In this document: in pieces, positions 28,068 through 38,537 of the stretch
Position numbering within the stretch: position 1 is the stretch's first letter
Layout: each line of letters begins with the position of its first letter
The notes under the pieces: model-generated
What the model saw: the letters and a program-made list of their open reading frames with translations, nothing else
The model's database searches: none
What the model was told of the DNA's origin: nothing
Assembly: GCA_024400395.1 (NCBI GenBank)
Contig: JAKSMW010000005.1
Location: 1 to 64,000 of the forward strand
Reading direction: 5' to 3'
Source of the DNA: Bacteroidales bacterium
Lineage (GTDB): Bacteria > Bacteroidota > Bacteroidia > Bacteroidales > F082
DNA length: 64,000 nt
Translations under genes and position numbers: made by a program

Positions 28068-30056
28068 TTAAGCTATTGATGTGTTATCCGATTCTTCAAC
28101 TTTTATTCCTGATTCATCTTTTTTGTCATATGATTTGGAGAAATCTCTTTCTTCCGGTGTCCAAGGCCTCTTCCCGAAAATTGTCTCAAGGTCATCGGCG
28201 AAGATTACCTCCCTGTCGATGAGTTTTTCGGCGAGTTGCGTGAGGCCGGTTTTATGCTCGTTGAGGATGCGTATCGCCTCCTGATATGCGCTTTCGATGA
28301 GTTTGCTCACTTCCTGATCGATGATTTCGGCGGTCTTTTCGCTGAAAGGCTTTGTGAAGGCGTAGTCGCTCTGACCTGTTGAGTCGTAATAACTTACGTT
28401 GCCGATTTTCTCGTTGAGGCCGTAATATGTCACCATTGCGAAGGCTTGTTTCGACACTTTTTCGAGGTCGTTCAACGCGCCTGTGGATATATGTCCGAAG
28501 ATGATTTGTTCTGCGGCGCGTCCGCCGAGGGTGGCGATCATCTCGTGATACATCTGTTCTTTTGTGGTGATTTGTCTTTCGTCAGGGAGATACCATGCCG
28601 CGCCTAAGGCTTTGCCTCTTGGCACTATGGTGACTTTCACGAGCGGGTGCGCGAACTCAAGCATCCAGCTTGTCGTGGCGTGGCCGGCTTCGTGGAAGGC
28701 GATGACTTTCTTTTCCGAAGAAGTGATGACTTTGTTTTTCTTCTCGAGTCCGCCGACGATACGGTCGATGGCGTCGAGGAAGTCTTGTTTCTCAATGTTT
28801 TCCTTATCGTGACGTGCGGCGATGAGTGCCGCTTCGTTGCACACGTTGGCGATGTCGGCGCCGGAGAATCCAGGTGTCTGTTTCGCCAGGAACTCTTTGT
28901 CAACGTCATCGGCGAGTTTCAGTCCGCGCATGTGGACTTCAAAGATCTCTCTTCTTCCGTTGAGGTCGGGGAGTTCGACGTATATCTGGCGGTCGAAGCG
29001 TCCGGCGCGCATCAAGGCCTTGTCGAGGATGTCGGCGCGGTTTGTGGCGGCGAGCACTATGACGCCGGAGTTGGTGCCGAAGCCGTCCATCTCGGTAAGC
29101 AGCTGGTTAAGGGTGCTTTCGCGCTCGTCGTTGCCTCCGTTCATCGGGTTCTTGCCGCGGGCGCGTCCGATGGCGTCGATTTCGTCTATGAATATAATAC
29201 AAGGTGATTTTTCTTTCGCCTGTTTGAAAAGGTCGCGTACTCTCGAAGCACCCACGCCCACGAACATCTCCACGAAGTCGGAGCCTGAGATGCTGAAGAA
29301 CGGAACACCCGCCTCGCCCGCCACCGACTTGGCTAACAACGTCTTACCTGTTCCGGGAGGGCCGACGAGAAGCACGCCTTTAGGAATCTTTCCGCCGAGG
29401 CGCGTGTAACGTTTCGGGTTCTTAAGGAAATCCACAATCTCCATGACCTCCTCCTTCGCCTCTTCAAGTCCGGCGACGTCTTTGAAGGTCGTCTTCTGGT
29501 CTTTCTCCTGGTCGTACAGCTTCGCCTTCGACTGCCCGATGCTGAAAATCTGACCGCCACCGGCTCCGCCGTTCATCCTGCGCATGATGAAAATCCAGAA
29601 TAACAGTATGATTACCAATGGCAAAACCCATGAAAGCACCTCGGCACCCCAGTTGTGCCTTTCAATTGGAATGATTTCGACAGGGTCGCTCAGACCTTCC
29701 TGAGCCTCGTCAACCTTCTGATACAGACGGTCTTCCGAAACTTTCATGGTGTAATTCGGTGTCTCCCCGAAGTTCGACCTCCTCTCGTCAGGGAAGTGTT
29801 TCTTCAAACCTTGCTCGTTGAGATAAATCTCCGCAACGCTTTTGTTCACCAACTCGATTTTTTCGACATCCTGGTCACGAAGCAACGTCATCAGCTCCGT
29901 CATTGTCAGCTCTTTTGCAGGATTTACCCCTTTGAAAAAGAGCGAACCGAGGAAAAACGCAATGAGTATGATGTAAATCCAATAGAATCCTATCTTCTTT
30001 TTCGGCTGCTTGTTGCCGCCGCCCATATTCTGGAAATTGTTGTTGTTCTCTTCCAT
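28068..30056 (-). CDS. ftsH: ATP-dependent zinc metalloprotease FtsH
   Basis: 662 residues from the ATG at 30056 (MEENNNNFQNMGGG...). An open frame 17 codons upstream would overlap rsfS and is rejected. Seen: first TM segment (about 22-42), periplasmic domain, second TM (WVLPLVIILLFWIFIM), Walker A VGPPGTGKTLLA, Walker B IIFIDEIDAIG, SRH region, and the zinc site HEAGHATTSWML with the distal Asp. Membrane-anchored AAA+ protease for damaged and short-lived membrane proteins. Middle gene of rsfS-ftsH-lud. Confidence 0.97.
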   Translation of the reverse strand: MEENNNNFQNMGGGNKQPKKKIGFYWIYIILIAFFLGSLFFKGVNPAKELTMTELMTLLRDQDVEKIELVNKSVAEIYLNEQGLKKHFPDERRSNFGETPNYTMKVSEDRLYQKVDEAQEGLSDPVEIIPIERHNWGAEVLSWVLPLVIILLFWIFIMRRMNGGAGGGQIFSIGQSKAKLYDQEKDQKTTFKDVAGLEEAKEEVMEIVDFLKNPKRYTRLGGKIPKGVLLVGPPGTGKTLLAKSVAGEAGVPFFSISGSDFVEMFVGVGASRVRDLFKQAKEKSPCIIFIDEIDAIGRARGKNPMNGGNDERESTLNQLLTEMDGFGTNSGVIVLAATNRADILDKALMRAGRFDRQIYVELPDLNGRREIFEVHMRGLKLADDVDKEFLAKQTPGFSGADIANVCNEAALIAARHDKENIEKQDFLDAIDRIVGGLEKKNKVITSSEKKVIAFHEAGHATTSWMLEFAHPLVKVTIVPRGKALGAAWYLPDERQITTKEQMYHEMIATLGGRAAEQIIFGHISTGALNDLEKVSKQAFAMVTYYGLNEKIGNVSYYDSTGQSDYAFTKPFSEKTAEIIDQEVSKLIESAYQEAIRILNEHKTGLTQLAEKLIDREVIFADDLETIFGKRPWTPEERDFSKSYDKKDESGIKVEESDNTSIA

Positions 30057-30070
30057 TAAAACACTCTTAA

Positions 30071-30442
30071 CTAATCTTCGTAAACTTTCTTTTCTGCATC
30101 TGCCCACAACTCTTCGAGCCGGTAGAAACTGCGTTTCGGCTCAAGGAAAACGTGAACCACCACGTCAATATAGTCCAGCAAAATCCATTCCGAATTTTCA
30201 AAACCTTCTTCGTGATATGTGTGAACGCGCAATGTGTTGCGGACATTGTCAATGATTTTCTCGGCGATTGCGTTGACTTGTGTTTTAGACTGCGCATGGC
30301 AGATTACAAAATAATCAGTCACCGCCGTATGTATCTCTCTCATATCCAATGTGGTGACTTCTTTTGCCTTGCTCTCAAGCATCGTTTCCACGACGGTCGA
30401 AAGCACTTCTTCCGTATTGTCTGTTTCGTGTCTTACTCTCAT
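30071..30442 (-). CDS. rsfS: Ribosomal silencing factor RsfS
   Basis: 123 residues from the ATG at 30442 (MRVRHETDNTEEV...); a TTG four codons earlier is less likely. Seen: the RsfS/Iojap core with VTTLDMREIHTAVTDYFVIC, QSKTQVNAIAEKI and WILLDYIDVVVHVFLE. RsfS binds L14 on the large subunit and blocks subunit joining in starvation. Fourteen bases upstream of ftsH. A -7 box TATCTTTG lies at 30473-30466. Confidence 0.93.
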   Translation of the reverse strand: MRVRHETDNTEEVLSTVVETMLESKAKEVTTLDMREIHTAVTDYFVICHAQSKTQVNAIAEKIIDNVRNTLRVHTYHEEGFENSEWILLDYIDVVVHVFLEPKRSFYRLEELWADAEKKVYED

Positions 30443-30465
30443 TTTTGCTATCAAAAAATTTTTTG

Positions 30466-30523
30466 CAAAGATACTTAATATTTTTATTTTTCAGAATTAT
30501 AAAAGAAAAAAATACTACTTTTG
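30466..30523. promoter_or_regulatory. Divergent promoters of rsfS and birA
   Basis: Minus strand TATCTTTG at 30473-30466 for rsfS-ftsH-lud; plus strand TACTTTTG at 30516-30523 for birA. Only AT-rich DNA lies between. Confidence 0.6.
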
Positions 30524-30595
30524 TTTTCTCGTTTGAAATTATTTTTATTTGGAAGAAATTCAAGGGCTATGGGAGAAAATTTTGGTTTGGAGAAC

Positions 30596-31381
30596 ATGAA
30601 AATTTTTCATTTTGAAGAAGTCTCTTCTACGAATACGATTTTGCGTGACATGATGGCGGATGGATGTGACGTTGCCGGTACTGTCGTCGTCGCCGGTCAT
30701 CAGACAGCGGGGAAGGGGATGGGCGAGAACCGCTGGGAAAGCGAACCGAATAAAAATCTGCTTTTCAGCATCGCATTGAATGTCAGCTTTTTAAAGGCCG
30801 AAGAACAATTCAAAATCTCGCAAGCCGTCGCCGTCGCCATCCTCAACGCCATCTCCCCAAAACTCCTAACCTCCTCAAACTCCTCAAATTCCTCAAATCC
30901 CTCAATCTCCTCAAACTCCTCAAACCCTTCGATAAAGTGGCCAAATGACGTTTACGTCGGCTCAAAGAAACTTGCCGGAATGTTGATTCAAAACACCATT
31001 TCGGGAATGATGATGCAAACATCAATTATTGGTATCGGATTGAATGTCAATCAATTGAAGTTCGGCGGGAATATACCGAATCCCGTTTCTTTGAAGATGC
31101 TGACCGGAAACGATTTTGACTTGGAATCGCTTCTTGATGAATTGATTGTCAACATAAATGATGCCGTTGAAGATCTTCGGACCGAACAGGGTAAGGAAAG
31201 AATCGACGTTGCTTACAGGAAACGTCTTTTCCGCCGCGGCGAGTGGGCTGAATATGAACATGAAGGAGAAATTAAATCTATGATTATCAACGGATATGAC
31301 AAATACGGCCGTCTTTGCCTTTCCGACAAAAACGGCCATGAAGTCGTCTGTGATATTAAAGAAATCAGGTTTATATTGTAG
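30596..31381 (+). CDS. birA: Biotin--[acetyl-CoA-carboxylase] ligase
   Basis: 261 residues from the ATG at 30596 (MKIFHFEEVSSTN...), which has GGAG six bases upstream; an ATG at 30569 is the alternative. Seen: SSTNT, GHQTAGKGMGENRWESEP (biotinyl-adenylate loop), SIKWPNDVYVGSKKLAGML and IGIGLNVN. No N-terminal HTH, so a monofunctional ligase. Between the loop and the KWPND motif there is an unusual Ser/Asn insert (about residues 93-112) encoded by six 9-bp repeats. The catalytic blocks on either side are intact. Its 3' end overlaps the convergent SRPBCC gene by 11 bp. Confidence 0.93.
   Translation: MKIFHFEEVSSTNTILRDMMADGCDVAGTVVVAGHQTAGKGMGENRWESEPNKNLLFSIALNVSFLKAEEQFKISQAVAVAILNAISPKLLTSSNSSNSSNPSISSNSSNPSIKWPNDVYVGSKKLAGMLIQNTISGMMMQTSIIGIGLNVNQLKFGGNIPNPVSLKMLTGNDFDLESLLDELIVNINDAVEDLRTEQGKERIDVAYRKRLFRRGEWAEYEHEGEIKSMIINGYDKYGRLCLSDKNGHEVVCDIKEIRFIL
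30872..30931 (+). repeat. 9-bp tandem repeat inside birA
   Basis: Unit TCCTCAAA(C/T) repeated about six times in frame, with two copies changed to CCCTCAATC and CCTTCG at the 3' end. It encodes SSN-type triplets (SSNSSNSSNPS...). Being a multiple of three, gain or loss of units keeps the frame. Confidence 0.85.
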
Positions 31382-31760
31382 CCGCTTTCTCGGCCATCAT
31401 GTTCACGAGATTCTGCAAGGGGCGTTTCGCCATCATCGACATGAGTGCGTTGAGCTGGGCGTCAATCTCGAACATCACGCGGCATTTGTCGCCCGTTGAC
31501 GCGATGTGAATCGAGAAGACGAATGGAAACGGGACTTTCCCGACAGGAACAAGTTGCACCAAACTGTATGGAACTCTTTGACTTACGCTTAAAGTGATGC
31601 TTCCCATCCCTTGGACGGTGAACGCCAAAGTGTCGGCGTCGGCTTTCACGTTCAAAGCCTGTTCAGGCAGCATCGCCGGAATGTTTCTCATGTCACTCGC
31701 AAGGGCGTACATCTCCTTCTCGCTCTTGCTTGTGTCAATATATTCTGATTTAAATAACAT
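31371..31760 (-). CDS. SRPBCC-fold protein
   Basis: 129 residues, no signal peptide. Pattern MLFKSEYIDTSKSEKEMYAL...then VMFEIDAQLNALMSMMAKRP ending in a long helix matches the START/Bet v1-like (SRPBCC, polyketide-cyclase-like) fold seen in small Bacteroidota proteins. The ligand is unknown. It is followed upstream by pyrE on the same strand. Confidence 0.7.
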   Translation of the reverse strand: MLFKSEYIDTSKSEKEMYALASDMRNIPAMLPEQALNVKADADTLAFTVQGMGSITLSVSQRVPYSLVQLVPVGKVPFPFVFSIHIASTGDKCRVMFEIDAQLNALMSMMAKRPLQNLVNMMAEKAATI

Positions 31761-31803
31761 CCTTATTCCTTTTAACTTTCAACTTTTAACTTTCAACTTT
31801 CAA

Positions 31804-32454
31804 CTAACTCTGGTGTGCGTCTGACCATGCCTGCGGGCTTTGTCTCCATCCCATGAGCGATTGAATCTGGTCGTCGGAGACGTAGTTCTCTTCGACGGCT
31901 TTCTTTATCAACGCCTCGTAGTTGCTGATGGTCACGAGTTCGCAGCTGGCGTTTTTGAATGCCTCGGCCGCGGCGTTGAGCTGGTATGTGAAAATCGCCA
32001 TCATGCCTTTGACGTTTGCGCCTTTCTCGCGGAGCGCCTCGACTGCGGCGAGACTCGACTTGCCTGTCGATACGAGGTCTTCGATGACAACCACCGAAGA
32101 GCCTTGCGGCACGATGCCTTCAACCTGGTTGTTGAGACCGTGTGACTTCGCCTCAGAACGCACGTAGCAGAACGGGAGTCCGAGGTCCTGTGCGACCAAT
32201 GCGCCTTGCGGGATGCCACCCGTGGCGACACCGGCGATGATGTCAGGTTTGCCGTATTTCTCAAGGCATTTCTTGACAAAAGCCTCACGGATGAACGTCC
32301 TGATTTGCGGATACGAAAGAGTAATGCGGTTGTCGCAATATATCGGAGATTTTAATCCACTCGCCCATGTAAAAGGATTTGCAGGATTCAATTTTATTGC
32401 TTTAATTTGCAGCAAAAAATTTGCTAATGCTAATGCGGTCTCTTGATCGTTCAT
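31804..32454 (-). CDS. pyrE: Orotate phosphoribosyltransferase
   Basis: 216 residues. Seen: FTWASGLKSPIYCDNR, DIIAGVATGGIPQGALVA and the PRPP-binding SVVVIEDLVSTGKSSLAAVE. Converts orotate and PRPP to OMP in pyrimidine synthesis. Its likely -7 box TACATTTG (32491-32484, minus strand) overlaps the first codons of the divergent Nudix gene, so the two starts are only 32 bp apart. Confidence 0.95.
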   Translation of the reverse strand: MNDQETALALANFLLQIKAIKLNPANPFTWASGLKSPIYCDNRITLSYPQIRTFIREAFVKKCLEKYGKPDIIAGVATGGIPQGALVAQDLGLPFCYVRSEAKSHGLNNQVEGIVPQGSSVVVIEDLVSTGKSSLAAVEALREKGANVKGMMAIFTYQLNAAAEAFKNASCELVTISNYEALIKKAVEENYVSDDQIQSLMGWRQSPQAWSDAHQS

Positions 32455-32486
32455 GATACGTTAAAATATTTAAAAATCGAGTGCAA

Positions 32487-33110
32487 ATGTACAGACTTTT
32501 TTGTAATGACAGAGTATTAATCTCAAAAAATTTTTCTGTTGAAACCTTTGAATGCAAAGATGAAAACGTAAATTCTCCGTTAGACGTTGATAATGTTATC
32601 GTTAAAATAAAACAATGGCTTGATGATTCCGCTGCTGTCACCCTTGACTTGGGTGATCTGGACGGTGATGCCGTCGCTTTGGCGATAAAGTCGGTTTTCA
32701 GGCAGGCACCTGCTGCTGGCGGCGTTGTTATGATTGACAATCAGTTCGTTGCGATAGAAAGAAATGGCATTCCTGACCTTCCGAAAGGACATATCGAAGA
32801 AGGTGAGACACCTGAAGTCGCTGCGCTGCGCGAGGTCGAGGAGGAGACAGGAATCACTGATTTGAAGATAACAGGAAAGCTCCCGGTCACCTGGCATTGC
32901 TACCTCCTGAACGGAAACTGGACGATAAAAAAGACTTCGTGGTTTCTGATGAAGACCGCTTCCGGAATGAAAAACGTCCCGCAGACCGAGGAAAGCATCT
33001 CGAAAGTTTACCTTATTAATATATACGGTGATGAATTTGACGACTTCTTGAAGAAAACGTTTGCGTCGCTTCGCCCCGTTGCAGAGTTCCTAAAGTTTAT
33101 AAAGTTATAA
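32487..33110 (+). CDS. Nudix hydrolase
   Basis: 207 residues from the ATG at 32487 (MYRLFCNDRVL...); an in-frame GTG two codons earlier is less likely. The Nudix box is complete: GHIEEGETPEVAALREVEEETGI, whose core is REVEEETG. An N-terminal extension of about 75 residues precedes the Nudix domain and contains a LDLGDLDGDAVALAIKSVF block. Substrate unknown; this arrangement occurs in Bacteroidota as stand-alone genes. Confidence 0.88.
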   Translation: MYRLFCNDRVLISKNFSVETFECKDENVNSPLDVDNVIVKIKQWLDDSAAVTLDLGDLDGDAVALAIKSVFRQAPAAGGVVMIDNQFVAIERNGIPDLPKGHIEEGETPEVAALREVEEETGITDLKITGKLPVTWHCYLLNGNWTIKKTSWFLMKTASGMKNVPQTEESISKVYLINIYGDEFDDFLKKTFASLRPVAEFLKFIKL

Positions 33111-33130
33111 AGTTTGTAAAGTAGAAAGTG

Positions 33131-33166
33131 GCTGGCGCACGAGGGTTTTTCTTCCTCATGCGCCAG
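33131..33166. repeat. REP-like palindrome, copy 1
   Basis: CTGGCGCACGAGG (33132-33144) and CCTCATGCGCCAG (33154-33166) pair at 12 of 13 positions around a 9-nt T-rich loop. The same palindrome recurs at 44433-44469 and, degenerated, at 48492-48517 and 46711-46720. This copy follows the Nudix stop and could act as its terminator. Confidence 0.8.
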
Positions 33167-33168
33167 GT

Positions 33169-33227
33169 ACTTTATAAACTTTCAAACTTTACAAACTTTA
33201 AGAACTTTTTTACTATCTTTGCAGCCT
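33169..33227 (+). promoter_or_regulatory. 59-bp promoter-bearing cassette, copy 1 (coaD)
   Basis: A run of AAACTTT units ends in TTTTTTACTATCTTTGCAGCCT; TATCTTTG (33214-33221) is a perfect -7 box 29 bp before coaD. The full 59 bp recur with four differences at 46764-46822 upstream of an unrelated gene. Confidence 0.8.
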
Positions 33228-33250
33228 GAAATTTCAAACATAAAATAGTG

Positions 33251-33712
33251 ATGAAAACTGCCATCTTCGCCGGCTCATTCGACCCGATAACACGCGGACA
33301 TGAGAACATCGTGCTCAAGGCACTCCCGCTTTTCGATGAGATAATCATCGCCATCGGTGTCAATAGCAACAAGAAATATGAGTTTGCACTTGACGACAGA
33401 ATACGCTGGATAAAAAATACTTTTAATGCTTTCGATAAAGTTAAAGTCATTAACTACGAAGGACTTACCGTTGATTTTTGCAAAAAGATGAACGCCCGTT
33501 ACATAATACGCGGCATCCGCAACACCAACGACTTCGACTATGAGAACCTCATCGCCGAGACCAACAAACAGATCGCGCCCGAGATTGAGACAGTGTTCTT
33601 CGTGCCTGACCTGAACATGCGCTGCATCTCGTCAACACTCGTGCGCGACATCATGAAAAACGGCGGCGACGTGTCGATGTTCGTGCCGGAGAAATCAGGT
33701 TTTTATGATTAG
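33251..33712 (+). CDS. coaD: Phosphopantetheine adenylyltransferase
   Basis: 153 residues from the ATG at 33251 (a GTG directly before it is less likely). Seen: MKTAIFAGSFDPITRGHENIV (nucleotidyltransferase T/HxGH motif), RGIRNTNDFDYE, and NMRCISSTLVRDIM. Fourth step of coenzyme A synthesis. Followed after 9 bp by the thioredoxin-fold gene. Confidence 0.96.
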   Translation: MKTAIFAGSFDPITRGHENIVLKALPLFDEIIIAIGVNSNKKYEFALDDRIRWIKNTFNAFDKVKVINYEGLTVDFCKKMNARYIIRGIRNTNDFDYENLIAETNKQIAPEIETVFFVPDLNMRCISSTLVRDIMKNGGDVSMFVPEKSGFYD

Positions 33713-33721
33713 AGATTGGAG

Positions 33722-35098
33722 ATGAGAGATAAGAGAATCGTTTTCGCTTTGCTGCTTCTTCTGCCGCTTCTGTCGCCTTCGCAGAACCTGAAGATCGTGG
33801 GTAAGACCAACAAACCCAATGCGTTGGTGCGCCTCCTGACGTACAACGAATTATTCACAAACGAGCAGACAACCATCGGAGAGACTTATTCCGACTTCAG
33901 CGGCAGCTTCTCTTTCAACACTGTCATCCAACACGATACGCCGGCGCAGATAGCCGTTGACCTCGACCGCGTTGACCTCGTGCTGAAGCCGGGCGGCTTC
34001 TACGACATAAATGTTTCCATCCCCGCGAAAAATGCAGACCTCTCGTTCTTCGAGCAGGAGCCTCCGTCGCTGACGATAAATTCGGCGAGAGACAACGACA
34101 TGAGCCGTCAGCTCATCGCGTCGGAAGCCATCGTCAATGACTTCGTTTATGAATATGCCGATCAGGTTTTTCGTGCCAAAAAGTCATATCTCATAGACAC
34201 GCTCGCACACCAGATCAGCAGGGCGACGGGCGACAAGAAAAACGATTTCGTGGATGATTACGTGCGCTATAAATTAGCTGCGCTGAAGATGGTGGCATCA
34301 TCGGGTAATACAACCAAGATTATAACTGAATATTTTGACAATCAACCTGTTCTGTATCTGCAAAGTTCTTACGTTGACCTGTTCAATGAGATTTTTGACG
34401 GCTATTTCGACTCGCGCAGCTTCAGTCGTCACGGGCTTGTTGACGCCTTGTATTCAGGCTACGACGGCTTCTGGAATTACATCAGAAAAGATGACTTTTT
34501 GTCACGTAATCCGCAACTCGCGGAACTAATAGTCCTGAAATATCTGAATCAACTTTATTACGGAAATCCCGAACTGAAATGGCTCGCCTTCGACTTCATC
34601 AACAGAATGAAAAACGTGTCGGAATACCCGCAGAACAGAGTGGCCGCATCCAGCATGATGACACGTATCAGAAGACTTTCGTACGACACCGACGCACCTG
34701 ATTTTTCGTTGATAGACAAAAACGGCGACACCGTCAGCCTTTCTGACTATCACGACGGCATGGTTCTCCTGCAATTTGTTGACAGGGTCTCCGACATGAC
34801 CGACTATGAGTTTTCAAAACTGAATGAGTTGCAAAAACAATGGAACGACACTATCGCCGTCGTCACAATCGCCACAAGAGAATCGTTCAATGATTTTATT
34901 GAACTCTTTGAAAATCAAAAATATAACTGGCAACTTCTGAATCTCGGCGATGACATCCTGCTGCTTGAGAAATATAATATCAGGACTTGTCCCGATTATA
35001 TTATTCTGAAGTCGAGAGGACGAATCGGCATGGCTCCGGCCGCCGCTCCCGGACGTTATCTCGACTACCATGTCAGAAGAATTTACGGTTACAAGTAA
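33722..35098 (+). CDS. Periplasmic protein with C-terminal thioredoxin-like domain lacking CxxC
   Basis: 458 residues from the ATG at 33722 (MRDKRIVFALLLLLPLL...), a clear signal peptide. The middle is helical and unrecognised; the C-terminal 130 residues (DAPDFSLIDKNGDTVSLSDY ... KYNIRTCPDYIILKSRGRIG) form a TlpA/AhpC-like fold. The redox CxxC that should follow LLQFVD is absent: that place reads DRVSDMTD. A single Cys lies before the cis-Pro position (TCPDYI). So it is probably not a disulfide oxidoreductase. Nine bases after coaD. Confidence 0.75.
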   Translation: MRDKRIVFALLLLLPLLSPSQNLKIVGKTNKPNALVRLLTYNELFTNEQTTIGETYSDFSGSFSFNTVIQHDTPAQIAVDLDRVDLVLKPGGFYDINVSIPAKNADLSFFEQEPPSLTINSARDNDMSRQLIASEAIVNDFVYEYADQVFRAKKSYLIDTLAHQISRATGDKKNDFVDDYVRYKLAALKMVASSGNTTKIITEYFDNQPVLYLQSSYVDLFNEIFDGYFDSRSFSRHGLVDALYSGYDGFWNYIRKDDFLSRNPQLAELIVLKYLNQLYYGNPELKWLAFDFINRMKNVSEYPQNRVAASSMMTRIRRLSYDTDAPDFSLIDKNGDTVSLSDYHDGMVLLQFVDRVSDMTDYEFSKLNELQKQWNDTIAVVTIATRESFNDFIELFENQKYNWQLLNLGDDILLLEKYNIRTCPDYIILKSRGRIGMAPAAAPGRYLDYHVRRIYGYK

Positions 35099-35135
35099 AT
35101 TTCACATTTTTACATAATAATAAAAAAAAATTAAT

Positions 35136-35143
35136 TATTTTTG
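35136..35143 (+). promoter_or_regulatory. secA -7 box
   Basis: TATTTTTG, 58 bp before the ATG at 35202. Confidence 0.6.
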
Positions 35144-35201
35144 CGCAACTTTTGTGGAACGAAAGTTGTAAAATAACATCGTAAAAAAATATAGACGAAA
35201 T

Positions 35202-38492
<3,291 letters not shown>

Positions 38493-38537
38493 CATAACAC
38501 ATTTATTAATTATTCCGGGAAATTAAAGTCATAAAGT

